The notes: generated from the letters alone by a model not told the origin. DNA of 64,000 nt from Pleurotus ostreatus/Saccharomyces cerevisiae fusant (GCA_024196135.1 JAMQCK010000051.1:1-64000), one strand, 5' to 3'; shown: positions 36,813 to 49,446, counted from the stretch's first letter. Numbers and translations are program-made.

Positions 36813-38605
36813 ATGGCTGCTCCTGCTCCTCGCAAAATTAACATCGCCATCGTGTAAGTTCCCTTCTCCCCTGCGTGAGCACGTCGATATCTCACTTCTG
36901 ACTGCAGCGGCGGCGGCATCGGCGGTCTGACTCTTGCCCTCGCCCTGCAGCGCTTCTGCGACATGTCGCGGTTGGACGTCCATATCTACGAGGCCGCTTC
37001 GCAGTTCTCGCAGGTCGGTGCCGGGATTAATATCTGGGGCAGAGTGCACAAGATCTTCACCGACCTTGGCTTGGAGGCCGACTTGGCGAGGCTCCTTCGC
37101 GAGGATGACGTTGGATGTGAGTACATCTGGGATTCATGCCGGTTGCGCAAACCCATTCAACTCCGCTCCCAGATTTCACTTGCCGCAAGAGCGACCAGGC
37201 CGCAGGGGAGATCTTTCGCGACGTGCCTATTGAGAACGGTGAGTGGGCGTCGATTTGTCGCTTGCGCGCTTTCGGACGGGTGCTAAAGCTGTCGCCGCAG
37301 GAAAGATGATGATGCTGCATCGCGCGGAGGTGCAGGACCTCCTGCTCAAGCACATCTCCCCCGACATCAAAATTTGTCTTTCCCATCGCCTGGAGAATTA
37401 CTCGTATATCGAGCAGGCGGCGGAAAGGATCGAGCTGAGGTTTCGTGGTGGGCAGGTAGCACGGTGCGACCTGCTCATCGCCGCCGATGGCGTTCATTCT
37501 GTTGTTCGTCGGGTGTTCCTGTCTAGGTTGGCGGAGAAGCTGAATAGGCCGGAGCTGCGAGATGCGCGCGCGCCTGTCTTCAGCGGGACCAACGCGTACC
37601 GTGGACTCGTTGCGCCCGAGCAGCTGGCAGAGGTCTGGCCGAACCATCCCGTGTTGACGAAGCTATTCATCGTACGTTGATATTCTGTGTCATCTGGCCA
37701 AGTTTACCTATCACCTCGTCGTGCAGTACTGCGGGAAGGACAAGGTCGGCCTCACAGAACTCACCGGTAGAGACGTGTTGCTGAACATCTTAACAGCACG
37801 TCGTGGCGTACCCCATCTCCTGTGGCCGCTACGTCAACGTGATAGGGTTCTACAGCGACATGTCTAAGGAGGACACGCCGTTCGAGGGCTCTCAAATCGG
37901 TCAGGCGACCACCGAGGAGGTCATGAAGACCTACGACGGATGGGAGCCGGAGGTCCGAGCCATTCTGAGCGTACGTCCTGATTCTATGCGGCCAGTCAAG
38001 CAGCGCTAACATATGCTCAGTGTATGACCAATCCATCGCACTGGGCGATCGTCACCCAGAAGCCAATCGATATCTGGGCGGACGATGACATCCTGCTGCT
38101 CGGGGACGCGGTACGCCTGCCTGGAATTTCTGCTCAAGACCATCAGTGCTTAACAAATGTCACAGGCTCATGCGATGACTACGCATCTGGGTGCCGGCGC
38201 CGGCCAGGCTATCGAGGTACTCGTCCACGTTTCACCACTTTAAGTAAGTATATAGCCGCTAACCTCGCACAGGACGCTCATATCCTTGCACGAATCCTAG
38301 GGTACGAGCGAAGAAAAGGACCTCTCGCTATCCTCTCCTCCGATGTCCTGTCCCTGTACAACCGCCTTCGCCCGCCCATCGCCAACTTCGTCCTCGCGCG
38401 TGCCCGGCTGCAGAATCGGTTCTACGAGTTCAACGAAGAGGGCGCTGAACTGGCGCTGCTGCAAGCGGACTCGCCCGTCCTGACGGAGACGGACCGCCTG
38501 GCGAGGATTGGACACGCGATTTGGGATGGGTTCCATTGGCGGGACCATCCAGTGGTGAAGGAGACGGATGCGGAGGTTGCGCGTGCGCTGGGAGGACGTG
38601 CTTGA
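36813..38605 (+). CDS. FAD-dependent monooxygenase (salicylate hydroxylase-like)
   Basis: Group A flavoprotein monooxygenase that would hydroxylate an aromatic substrate using NAD(P)H and O2. Nine exons (36813-36853, 36908-37116, 37173-37238, 37301-37671, 37727-37744, 37797-37970, 38021-38110, 38166-38216, 38273-38605) join in frame to 450 aa. The FAD-binding GxGxxG motif spans the first junction (IVGGGIGGLTLALAL). The DG motif is LLIAADGVHSVVRR, and the second FAD motif is LLLGDAAHAMTTHLGAGAGQAIED. Together these are diagnostic for the salicylate hydroxylase-like class. Exon 5 is an 18-nt microexon. Secondary-metabolite or lignin-aromatic turnover are both plausible; no pathway partner is adjacent. 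Confidence 0.88.
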
Positions 38606-38762
38606 GAGTGGTATGGATGCTTGTGAGTCGGTGCCATTGACGGCGCTTGGCTTGAACTAATCCTAAAATTTATGCGGTCCCATATACTGATACGCCACAA
38701 TCTCAGCTCAAGATCTACATAGTAAGAAGGCCTTTTATCCCGAAAATGTACAGAAATCTATT

Positions 38763-40238
38763 TCACGCAACCACCTCGTACTCGCCCACGCTCCAGCCAT
38801 TCCATGCGACGCCACGCAGATTCCACTTGCCTGCCTCAGGCTGAACCTCTCCAGTACGAGAACGCGCCCGCGAACGCACTATGATCTTGCCCTTGTGTGC
38901 TGCCGCCGTCACCTCGCCCTCCCACAGGGTCCACGCCCAGCGCCCGCCCCGATAGGTGATCCGCGCGTCCTCCCACACGCGGTTCGCGTCGACGTCGAGG
39001 CCCGAGGGGAGGGGAACCTGGGTGACGTTGACTTGCTTTGCTGGCTTCCCGGCCTTTGCTAGCCGTCCATCTTCCGCCACCTTTTCAGCCACCGTCTCCC
39101 CATCCGGCACCCGGCCCTCCTCGTCCACAGTATACGTCTCGTCGTCGACGCTGATCTGCACCTCGTCGACGGGTGCGCCGAGCGCGGGGAGCGCGTAGCC
39201 CTTGACGCGGAGCCGGAGGTGGCCAGCGGGGACGCTCGAGTCCTCGACCTTCGTCACGCTCGCGATGACCGAGTTGAGCGGCATGCTCGTCATGGACGGC
39301 ACCTTGTCCCACCACGGCGCGGCTTGCTTCTTGTCTTCAACCTACGGGAGGTAAGCTATTCGATGGGCTGGCCGGTTATATCGCAGGGGAACGCACCTCT
39401 TCGGGGAGCACTTTGTAATCCCGCGCCTGGTAATAGTTCGGGCTCTCGCGATTGCTCAGGTATATGCCGTCGAGCCACTTCACCCAGCGCGCGCCGAGGT
39501 AGCCTGGGACGACGAGGCGCAGTGGCCCCCCATGAACGGGAGGTATGTCATCGTCGTTCATCTGCGTCCGGGCGTCAGCTCCTCGCTCACACTTCATATC
39601 CAGAGCATTCGTACCTCCCAAGCAACCAGCACATCCCCCTCTGGATCCAGCGCCTTCGCCAGCGGTATACTCGCCCCATAATACGCATCATCCTCGCACT
39701 TCGCGCCCCTGGCCGTAAAGCACACATGCGCAAACTCACTCGTCCGACTCGCCCCATTCGCCTCCCTCTCCAGCCCCGGGAACACCTCCAAAAGCACATC
39801 TCGCAGCCGCACGCCGCCCCACCAACAATTCGCCACCACCCCCGCCCCCCACGGCACGCCCTTCACCTCGCGCCCCGTCGCGCCCATCTCCGCGCGCCGC
39901 AGCCCCGCGCACTGCAGCACGGCCTCCACGCGCGCCTTCGGGAAGCGGCTCGTCAGGCCCTCGAGACTGAACGCCCTCGCCCGCGTGATACTCGGTAACA
40001 CGCGGCGCGGCGAGGGGTGGGGATCGGTGGGATCCGCGGGCGGTGGGTCGGCGGGGGCAGCAGGGTCCTCGGCGCCGACGACGAGTGTGCCATCGTGCGC
40101 GGGGACAGCGCTGTGGTTGCGGTGGTAGACGAGCTGCTCGGGAGTGATGGGGAACTCGGCGAGGGCGGCGGTGGGCGGCTCGGCGTTGAGGGGGCTGTCC
40201 TGCCGCACGATGAAGAGCTCTTCTTGAGCTGGATCCAT
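38763..40238 (-). CDS. Sulfite oxidase-type molybdopterin enzyme
   Basis: Molybdenum-cofactor enzyme of the sulfite oxidase family, oxidising sulfite to sulfate or a related substrate. Three exons (39615-40238, 39397-39561, 38763-39341) join in phase 0 to 455 aa. The molybdenum-ligand loop reads [13 protein letters not shown], with the conserved Cys. [23 protein letters not shown], a [23 protein letters not shown] segment and [18 protein letters not shown] complete the Moco domain. The C-terminal dimerisation domain runs to [13 protein letters not shown]. There is no N-terminal cytochrome b5 or mitochondrial leader, so it resembles the single-domain (plant-type) form. It is convergent with the FAD monooxygenase, 158 bp apart. 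Confidence 0.9.
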
Positions 40239-42123
40239 GATGGGTAGACGAGGGGACGATGAGTAGCTTCTACGGTCAATTGGCTTCCTAATCTAGAGTC
40301 TGGTCTTGTCAGCGTACGATGGAAGGTCTGCGGCGAGCGGACGCACCGTCTGTGCGAGTGCCAAAGGCTAATGGAAGCAGAACGGACACGAGTAGTGTCA
40401 CAGTGGATAGTCACTGTCGTTATCGGTAGGACAATCGCTCGAAGACGTTGGAATGATACAGAAGACCTCCACGCTAGCACGGATCCTGCCAGGCTCCGGT
40501 ATGGCGACGCTCGTATACAGATTAGAGGAGACGGTGGGAGGAAACATGAGCTCTCCATGCTGGGGGCCAATGGACGTCGGAAGCAAACGTCATTGGTGGC
40601 GTCGCGTGCAGAATATGAACTGGCACATGACCGCGTACGTGATGGACCCACAAGTGTAAGTTAACGAGAGCAGCGCTGGTAGCGTGAAATCGCGTTGAAG
40701 AGGTAGACGCGATAGTTCAGTAAAGATTCATCTATACTGCACAAAGGGCAGCCTATCGCAATGTCAGTCGCGACCTGTAGCCGTGTGAGTTGCGGGAGAC
40801 AAGGTCTGGGAACGGACCTCGCAATATCTACGCCGAAGCGCGCGACGGCAGATAGAATGCACATACCCATCGATAAGGCAGTGGCGCGGAGCAGGAACTG
40901 CGAGGCATGTTGCACCTTCAATGTTTCGAGGATTAGTAGTTGCCCAGTGAAGTCGGTGGACACGACGTTATAGCCAGTGAAGTCGAAAAGCACCTACCAT
41001 CAGGAGGATATCAGCAAGTCACAATCGCAGCTTGAGTGAGGAAACGAGGACCGCTTGAATAAATGAATGAGAAACGAAAACGAAACGAACGATAAATCGG
41101 AAAGTATATACGAAAAGGGCTGAGCCCACGTCAGCGGCGATGCCACACGACCAGGCTTCGCAACCCGTACCCTCGACGCCCTCTCCAACGACGACCAAGC
41201 AGGTCTAGCAGCCGCGCATCCCTACAAACCACTCTACCGCGCCCGCCGCCGCGCCATGTGCCCAAGAGAGCACCCCTGCCGCGGAGAACGGACGCGGAGA
41301 GAAAGAATGTGAGTGCGCTCGCCCGTGGAGAGAAGGTCGAACGCGTGAAGAAAAATGGGAGCGGTAAGTATATGAAATGCGAATCGTACAAGCGGGAGGC
41401 GAACAGTAAGTACATGAAAAGAAAACAACGGTACGTACTTAAACCACCAACCACGGCCGAGCCCGACAATCGGACTTCAAACCGCCACCCACGTCCCCCA
41501 CCCCCAACTGAAGCAGCCACGCACACCACAAAACACTCTTCGACGCAGACAGACGGCAACACGTGCTTCGAGCGACCCTACTACGCAGCGTGGCGTCGTA
41601 CGCGCTATGGAAGCAACCCTGAGCCGCCTGCGTGCGCGGAAAGTGAAGAGTGGGTACGTTCGCCCGCTGGGGAGGGTAAGTAGGCGAAGAGAAAAGGTAA
41701 GTAAAAGGAGAAGGAACGAAGAAGGCGAAGCGGAAGAAGAACAAAGCGAAGAGGAAGGTAGGTAGAAGACGGTAAAGTAAGCAAACAAGTACAAAGGACG
41801 AAAACAAAGGGAACATAGTCGAATACAAAGGTAAAGCACGAAGAAAAAAGCGCAAGAAACTGGAAGAAGAAAGAAGGGTCATAAAGGAGAAAGATAGTAC
41901 GAAAGGGGCAGGGAGCAATATTAGGGTATAAAGTAGAAGTAAAGGGCGAAGGAAACTAAGGGGATGGAATATTAAATGATGATAAAGGAGTAAGGGGGTA
42001 TAGCGATCATAAAGGGTGTGGCAGAAAAGAATAAGCGAAGCACGACGCAACAAACATAAGAACAGAAAGCGACCAGCGCATAGGAAGCGAAGAACAAGAG
42101 GAAAGAGAGAGAAAGAACAAGGA
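40239..42123. other. Gene-poor block with strong purine skew
   Basis: From about 41040 to 42130 the plus strand is very rich in A and G (aagaa, ggaag, gagga runs), so minus frames read as Leu/Ser/Phe-rich low-complexity peptides. I do not accept these as genes. One minus frame, 40661-40993, has a few hydrophobic stretches but no recognisable domain. Confidence 0.5.
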
Positions 42124-42855
42124 TTAGTAGTAAAAGGGCGACGATGTTAGCAGCGGACTCCGATAGAATCCAAACGTCTGGGTCTCCGGGTTCCAAACCA
42201 GAAGCGGTCCACGGTGCCGAGCGATGGGGGGTATAGGGGAAAGAAGACGCGGCGAGGGCATCTCTTCGGGTATATCGTATAAAGGGCGACGCGGAAAGTA
42301 GACGGGGCGAAGGGCGTGTGCGGCAGCGCGAAGCATGGCGAGATTAGGGGAAGGAGGAGTGGGGGAGGAGGGGATAGGGGAAGAGGGGTTGTACAAGGAA
42401 GGGTTGGGAGAGGATAGGAACGCCGCGAGCGATCGAGAGGAAGAAGAGAAGGAATCGAAAGCAGTGAAAGAGGAGGTAGGAGCGAGGAGAGAGGAAGCGG
42501 GCGTGATGGCACGAGTAGAGAAAAGGGGGAGGGGAAGACCAAAAATGCTCTTCTTCTGCTTCTTCGGGGTGGAGGTGGCCTCGGGGGCGGGAGTAGGTGC
42601 GACGACGGGGGCAGGAGGGGGAGTGGGGGAGGAGGGAACTACAGCGCGACCAGCGAGACTGGAGATGGAGAGAGAGGAGGTGGAAGGGTATCCGAGACCG
42701 AGACCAGCTCTGTCATCAACGAGATCCAAGGGGAAATCGTACACGTCGTCATCGTCCTCGGCGATGGGGGTGGCAGGGACGGCCTCCGAAGGACGCCGGG
42801 CGGTGGTGAGGATGGTGCGGAAGATGTTGGAGAGGGGCGCGAGCTTGTAAGGCAT
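42124..42855 (-). CDS. Hypothetical Ser/Pro-rich protein
   Basis: Single-exon frame of 243 aa starting MPYKLAPLSNIFRTI and ending SSPFYY. It is dominated by Ser, Pro and Ala, with an acidic patch (EDDDDVYDFPLDLVDD), a KKQKK basic patch and a C-terminal motif GPLLVWNPETQTFGFYRSPLL that looks constrained. Not recognised. It lies at the edge of the purine-skewed block, so composition alone may keep the frame open. A small, disordered regulatory protein is possible; so is a chance ORF. Confidence 0.4.
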   Translation of the reverse strand: MPYKLAPLSNIFRTILTTARRPSEAVPATPIAEDDDDVYDFPLDLVDDRAGLGLGYPSTSSLSISSLAGRAVVPSSPTPPPAPVVAPTPAPEATSTPKKQKKSIFGLPLPLFSTRAITPASSLLAPTSSFTAFDSFSSSSRSLAAFLSSPNPSLYNPSSPIPSSPTPPSPNLAMLRAAAHALRPVYFPRRPLYDIPEEMPSPRLLSPIPPIARHRGPLLVWNPETQTFGFYRSPLLTSSPFYY

Positions 42856-43476
42856 GGCTGAAGAGATAGGTGCAAGGATGCGCGCGAGGAGTGGTGGAAC
42901 GAAGGCAAGAAACGTCTGTAAAAGGGCAAGTGCCGTTCTGCGCTTTTATGCGTGGTCGGCATGTTCCATCACGTGACCGTGTCTGAGGGGTCCTACTGAG
43001 ACAAACAAGGACCATCAGCAAGTGGATCAGGGACTGCACCAAGACTGACAGTCATAACGACGGTTTTGACTTACCTGAACGAAGACATGGATACGGGCAT
43101 GACAACCGGACATTGGGGCTCCTGACGTTCGTATTCTGCGTCTATCGATAACTACATCAATAACATAGGCGTCGCACAAATAATATATACGCCGGGCAAG
43201 TGTACGATGCGAGGGTATGTACGGAACGTCGAGAGGGGTTTGAGGTGTGTACATACAGGGGAGGAGAGCGAGTAATGTAAAGGCATGACTAAGGTAATAC
43301 AGGCAGGTCGCGAACAGGGAAAGTCGAGCGCGAGCGCAGTATGAAGTGCGAGCGCAAACAGGAGCGAGCAAGCGCGACCAAGAAGGGTCAAGGAACGTAT
43401 GCAACGTACAAAGACAGCGGCGCAGATATAAGCGTGGTGGCGCGCGCTACAGGCCCGTGCGTCGGACGACGGTGCT
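42856..43476. other. Intergenic, no supported gene
   Basis: Upstream of the Ser/Pro-rich ORF and 3' flank of the HMG-box gene. Nothing further seen. Confidence 0.4.
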
Positions 43477-44287
43477 CTACTCGTCGTCCTCGTCCGCCTC
43501 AGAGGCCTCCGCACTCTTCTTCTCCTGCGGAAAGGTTAGACGCATCAGAAGCAGTTGAGCGCCGCACTCACATCGTATGCAGCCTTGTCCGCCTCGGCGC
43601 GCTCCTTGTCTTTGGCGGCCTTCTCTACGTAGGGCTGCAAAGATGGTTAGTATTTGTGAAGTGCATATATGCGGGAACTTGTCCCGCTTGCGTGAGGATA
43701 GGGGAAGCTGGAGGGTTGACGCGCACGCGCGAGAAAGGGGGAAGGGGTGCGCAAGGGAGGTGGAGGGGCCAGATTGTATGGACTCGTACTCACCTTCTTC
43801 TCATCATCGTCCATCTCCTTCCACTTGGCACCGAGGATCTTACCCAGCTCGCCTGCAGACCGTCAGCATACACGTCGTAAGGGAAGGCGGAGCGCACTCA
43901 CCAAAGCTAGCATCGGGGTTCTCCGCCTTGACGCGTTCCCGCCAGTCCTGGCTGAAGAACATGTACGCGGAGAGGGCGCGCTTCGGGGCATTGGGGTCCT
44001 TCTTGGCCTTGCGGGGCGTCTTTTCGGACTTGGTCGCGGCCTTGCGCTGGGGGAGGGTTAGCCAAGTTCAGGACGCGTCGGGTGTAAGAGTGGCGACAAG
44101 GGATAGGTGTGGCATGCCGGGTGGCGCGCGTCCTGCAAAAGTCCGTCAGCGAGCTGTGTGCGGCTTCAACACGACGAACACGCACCATACACCCTCTGCC
44201 CACATCCAACACGCCTTTCGCCACGTCGTCGGCTGCTCAGACGCGTGCACTCACCCTGGTCTTCTTGGTGTCGGTGTCCTTGGGCAT
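43477..44287 (-). CDS. Nhp6-type HMG-box protein
   Basis: Small nuclear non-histone chromatin protein that binds and bends DNA and assists FACT and transcription, like yeast Nhp6. Five exons (44255-44287, 43902-44046, 43794-43852, 43572-43634, 43477-43524) join in frame to 115 aa. After [11 protein letters not shown] and a Lys/Ala-rich tail, the HMG box reads [24 protein letters not shown]. It continues [36 protein letters not shown] and [12 protein letters not shown] short acidic C-terminus ends EDDE, a basidiomycete variation. Intron 1 is long (208 bp) for this window. Length matches Nhp6/HMGB single-box proteins. Confidence 0.93.
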
Positions 44288-46659
44288 CTGGTGGCGACCA
44301 ACATTCGTCAGCGTCATATCACGAGACTTTTGGGGTGGAGCACGACGTGGAGGGCGTCCCCGAGACCGCCCGAGGGGATTGGGATGGGCGAGAGACCCAT
44401 CGGCGCGAACGGCGGGGAGCGCGTCGACGCGACGCGTCGTTTGTTTGGCGGCGCGCCTTGAGCGCGTGAAGGTTGTGCTCGTCGCCGACGGCGACGACGA
44501 GCACATACCGACTTCGGGATAGGGCCAAAAGGTGGGGGGAGGGATGTACTCACGATGTTCCGTATACGCGGAAGGGCGAGGAGGCGAGGGGGAATAAAGG
44601 CGGGAGAAACTTTGGTGGGCGGGGCTTGGCTGGGGGAGAGAAAGCCTGCGGTGCCCTTGCCCGCTGCGCCCAAAGATATCGCCTCGCATGCCGATCGGCC
44701 CGAATTCAAAGTCCGCCCCGCACAGACCAAGCAGAGGTTCGGTCCGGCTGCGGAGCTGATATGCCCAAAACGGGCATGGCTTCCGGAGTTTCACCTGTAG
44801 CCCTCTGACCAGCCACGGCCCACCCGCTGCCAGCCCTCTGCTGACCTGGCTTCCTGCATCTTGCCGCCGCTGGCACTCCCCGCTCTCCACGTAAACGAGT
44901 CGGGACGGTCGCTGGGGCTCGACGCGGCCCAATAGAAGTTGCAGCGAGTCCAGGCGATAAGACCCTCTCCGACCAATGCGGGGATATTGTAGCAGCGCGC
45001 TGAGCGCTGGGGCGCCGCCACAGCAGCCCTATCTTATTGGGGGGATGAACAGTACAGGTCAGCGATACGTCTGGCGGTCTGATTGACAGGCAGAAAGCGC
45101 AAAGGCGCGGATCGTCGGCTCCCCTCGTACAGGCGTGTCAGAGGGGACGTCGTAAGCGCAGGTTCGCGGTCGTCGTTGCGAATCATGGGCGTTTCGGACC
45201 CTGCCACACACCTGCAGCCAGCGTTCTCGGACGTAACGGATAGAGGGAAGACCATTTTTGTCAACAGAATTGGTCCCAGTGTTGATTCTTGTTTGTGCCT
45301 GTAGGCGCTTGGTCCAACATGCATTGCCGTCTAACACCGCCACTTCTCTTGAACGTCGATGATCCATCGAAGAACCTACTTGAAAAATTGGCATCGCAAG
45401 TGGAAGTGGAAATACGGGAACGGAATGATAGAACGAGCACGATTAACGTCCGAAGACCGCGCCAACCTGTTATCGACGCCATGAAACACGCCCGGGTACG
45501 CCGAAGCTATGAACGGGGCTTCAGTCCCAACGATGGCTAGAAAACGAGCCTCCTTTTCTCTTTCGCCCACAACGATTCATTTCGCCATCGTCGACCGTCT
45601 CCGCGCGTCTTCCCATCCAACGAGCCACCGGCAACTATCGCCTCTTCGTCGGGAGGAGCTCACCTATCGCGCGAACCCAGTCCCCTGCGAAATCCACTAC
45701 TGACCAGCGACAAAGCCTGAAGCCGTCGACATCTCAAACGCGCTTCACCCGCACCACCCGTGGATAGAACGAGCATGGTGCAGTCTCCTTTGACTCGCTC
45801 GCGCACCTATTCTTCAGCCCGGATCTCTCGCTCTATTGCCACCAAGGTCTTCGCCGTCGATGTTCGATACCCAGTCAGCGTGGACGACCCTTATATCTGC
45901 ACGTCATGTACCGCAACCCGCACTTTCGCGCTCTCAGCTTCAAGCTTGCCAACTAATTCGCATCGGAGCGTTGCGTTCATCGTCAAGTTGGACTGCTCCG
46001 ATGATTCCTTCGATGGACTTGGGAAATGGACATAACTCGGACCCCTCGGAAGCGCTACACGGTGCGGTAGGACGACGCAGCACTGGCAGGACCAGCATCC
46101 GCGCGTGCGGTCTCTCGCGAACTCGAGACGGAATGCCCCAACACCTCGACATGTATCTTGGTGAATCGGCGTGTATTCAAGGGGACTCGCTGGGGACGCT
46201 CTATACGGGTAGTCTACCTTTTAGGATATGCTTATATTCTGGCAATCGTCGACGATGGTCGTGAAATCACGGAGGAGCTGGGCCGGTGGTCGCCACACCA
46301 TCTTCGGCGTCTTGATCTGCCTGCAGTAAGTCTAAGATCGATAGATGCATACTGGCCTTGATCGGGTAGGGCATGTTGATACAGAGGGTGTGCGTCGGGG
46401 TACCTTGTATCACTTTTGGGATCCGTTGTCTTCCGGAATCCGCTGTGCGCCCGGGATCGTAAATATCTCTCGCGCGCCATTGACATGCATGAGACACGGT
46501 CATGCGCGCGCGGAAGTCTGCGGAAGTGCGGTTCGAATCCTTGGACTGACATCATCGCCGACGCGCCCATTGTATTCCTGCCGTCTATATAAGCGCCTGC
46601 TTCTGTTCTCGAGTTTTCCCACCAGCTTGCTTTTCACTCAGGCTGCCAGCACACTTGTC
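44288..46659. other. Large gene-poor region
   Basis: About 2.4 kb with many short, mutually overlapping frames on both strands, none with a domain, splice pattern or targeting signal that I can support. It ends with the cyanase promoter (TATATAAG at 46586-46593). Confidence 0.45.
46586..46593 (+). promoter_or_regulatory. TATA box of cyanase gene
   Basis: TATATAAG, 67 bp upstream of the ATG at 46660. Confidence 0.5.
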
Positions 46660-47515
46660 ATGTCCTCCGTGCGTATCTGTGGTCTTTCTCTCGCTCGCTG
46701 CCACTGACGGGGCCTGTTGTATTGCTAGACGATTGCATCATTCTCGACCATAAGCGAACGCCTCTTCGAGGCGAAGGCACGCCTAGGTCATCGATGATGG
46801 CGCTTAACCATCAAACATGTACTCACCTTCGCGCACTTTCAACAGGCTTGACCTTCGACGAGATCGCGAAGGCGATTGGCCGCGATGAGGTCTGGGTCGC
46901 TGCAGCGTTCTACGGGCAGGTACGTCGAGCGGCGCGTCTCTAACTCAGGTTCTCAGCGGTTGACCGACTATACAACGCTACGCAGGCCAAGCCAGATGCG
47001 GAAGAGCTCGCTAAGCTCGGTGATGTGCTCGGTCTGCATCGCCTAAAGGTAGATATTAACCCGCAATGGTGGCCAATGCGCGGAGGCTTGGGCTCTATGC
47101 CGCCTACGGACCCGGTCATCTACCGCTTGTATGAGGTGGGTATCCCGCTGAGCTAATATTTTTTATTCTGATCCCCGCGCTTGCCCAGGGCGTCTTGGTA
47201 TACGGCCATGCAATCAAGGTGCGTGTCGTCGTCAGTCTCGATATTATCGTCCGAGCTAACTTCTCTTGCAGGCTATCATCAACGAGAAGGTGGTGACACG
47301 CTTCCTTCATCTGACAGCCAGCTAACGACCTTACAGTTCGGCGACGGTATCATGTCCATGATCAACTGCAAGGTGACTGTCGAGAAGAAGCCTGACCCGG
47401 CAGGCGACCGCGTCCTGCTCACCTTCGAGTGCGTTGTTCTGGAGCTCTTCCTTCACCCAGCTGAGGCTTACGCGCGCATTCTAGCGGGAAATTTCTGCCT
47501 TACAGCAAGTGGTAG
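46660..47515 (+). CDS. Cyanate hydratase (cyanase)
   Basis: Decameric cytosolic enzyme converting cyanate plus bicarbonate to ammonia and CO2, for detoxification or nitrogen supply. Eight exons (46660-46668, 46729-46786, 46846-46919, 46986-47135, 47189-47218, 47272-47289, 47337-47428, 47485-47515) join in frame to 153 aa. The helix-turn-helix-like N-terminal domain reads LTFDEIAKAIGRDEVWVAAAFYGQ. The catalytic domain has PVIYRLYE with R94 and E97, and FGDGIMSMI with S120; these equal the bacterial Arg/Glu/Ser triad in spacing. The expected GKFLPY C-terminus is recovered only after the final splice. A TATATAAG box (46586-46593) precedes it. Exons 1, 5 and 6 are only 9, 30 and 18 nt. Confidence 0.93.
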
Positions 47516-47625
47516 ATTGTGCTGGCAGTCGATGAATGCGTAGAAGAATTAAATGTACACTATATGATGTTATCTGCCGAAGATACGACTATTGAGGTGC
47601 CCATCGAGATCCTATGAGATTTGCG

Positions 47626-48969
47626 CTATTGTATATGGTCAGCATGAGTAAAACGCCCCGAATTCAAAATAGCACACGCACGGACGACGTTATTGACCAA
47701 GCGGAACCGCAAAATCCCTCTCGCACTGGCCTGCGGCAGCATTACACGCAACCAGTTCGTTATGACGTGGTGCTCCCCTCGCATCTGCATCGACGCTGAG
47801 CACAACGACAGAACGAACTTCATCTCCTGGAAGTGCGGTAGGTGCGCAATACGATCGTCGAGCTCGGCCCACTTCGTCGGCGCGTTGGGGTGGCATGGGT
47901 CATCCGAAGGGTGGCGTGAGTCCTCTGGAGGACCACTATCATTGACGATGACAAGGAAGACCATCTTCTGCATGTGCGGCGCGTCGAGCCCGCGAAGAAG
48001 GAGGTCAAGCAGTCTATCGCCTTGCTCGTGCACGAACCAGTCGCTGATGTGCATCGTGGGCTCGACAGTGAAGGAGCGCAGTTGCTTGAAGCGCGAGAAG
48101 TCCAACGTGCTATCTAGTCAGAGTCAGCGATGGTGCACTGGATGTGGGAGATAGTCGAGATGGTCTCTATACTCACATTCCTCTGGGACATACTGCGCGA
48201 AGCCCGGGTTGATGCGCAAGTACTTCAGCGTCGGGCTGAACACATTCACAAACTCACAGACACGGCCGCATATCCCAGCCTCCGGCCACGGCAACTTGAG
48301 CTCCAGATGCTCCACCGGCGGACGATACGGGCATGCCAGCATCCCCTCCAGGAAGACCCGCCAATCATACGCGCGCGTGGGCTCGCAGCCCAAGAATCGA
48401 AGTTTCTTCAGCGCTCCCGAACACTTTGGCCATGGCACATTCCGCACCCCATGAAGAGACAGGGACTTGCAGGAGAGGCTCTGCAGGCGAGGAAGGGCAG
48501 CGAGCACCATGACGAACATGTCGAAGGAGAGAAAGCCGACGTAGTCCAGCGTCAGGTTCGTTAGGTGGCCGCAGTATGGCAGGCTCAGCATCAGAGGTCC
48601 CATGAGGTACAGTTGACACTGAGAGCTTGTCATGCGCTCGACGCGGAGTGTGGCGAGGTTGGGGAGGCGTTGCAGGCAGTCAAGTGGCGTGACACCGCCA
48701 TCGCTGACCATGTTCTGGTTCAGCGAGAACCAGTATATTTCTTGGGCGAATGTACAGTGCGGTGACTCGAGGAGAGAGCTCATCTTGCGCACGGAGTCAA
48801 GGCCACGCCTCTTGAGCCTTCGGAAGGCGCGGCGGCGACTAGGTCTGACGAAGAAGCGACAGACCAGCGCGCATGTCAGGCAGGTCTTCCTGTCAGAGAC
48901 GGAGCTGATGATGTACTCCAGTATCTCCAGAGGAAGTCGAGGGGAATTGTCTTCCGCAAAGTCAGCCAT
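47626..48969 (-). CDS. F-box protein
   Basis: F-box adaptor for an SCF ubiquitin ligase. Exons 48177-48969 and 47626-48113, joined across a 63-bp intron, give 426 aa. The N-terminal F-box is SPRLPLEILEYIISSVSDRKTCLTCALVCRFF. It is followed by leucine-rich-like spacing (LQRLPNLATLRVERM, LTNLTLDYVGFLSF, LPRLQSLSCKSLSL), which may form an LRR-like solenoid. This is a typical basidiomycete F-box organisation. The target cannot be inferred. It is convergent with cyanase, 110 bp apart. Confidence 0.75.
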
Positions 48970-49446
48970 CGGCAAGAGAATGCTGGCGTGTCCAAGCCGG
49001 GTTGCGAATCTGTGGGCCGCTTAGGGTAAGCATGTACCTTCTATAGTCATATTAATTGGGTGGCTTGGGAGACTCACTGCGATAGGATATATGATAGTTG
49101 AGCGCGTCACAGTCAAAAGCAAGTTCAACGCGCACGGTCACCACGTGTTTTATGTGTCGGCGTATGCCGAGTTAGGCACGTGTGCGTCAGGCTCTCGCGT
49201 GAGGCACAATGGTAGGTACCCCGCAAGTTCGCGCGTAAAACTCGAGTTCACGAGGGCGCTGTAAATCTTTGTGGGGTGCAGAGAATCGTACGCTATCGTT
49301 CTGGTCAAGAAGCGGTCTGTGTATCACGACGAGAGACAAAGAATATTGTACAGTTTTAATTACTTCTGAAACCATACACAACAAATCACAAACGCGAGGC
49401 TTCAGAGAGCGCCAACAAACCATCAACAAAGACACGAGACAAGAGA
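48970..49446. other. Spacer, F-box promoter and PLC-lectin 3' flank
   Basis: No gene seen between the F-box start and the PLC-lectin stop. Confidence 0.45.

Noticed and set aside
41439..42053. 204-codon Leu/Phe-rich minus frame
   Set aside because: Composition follows the purine skew of the plus strand; there is no domain or start context.
43577..44461. 294-codon plus-strand frame
   Set aside because: Antisense to the HMG-box gene, whose exons and introns are certain.
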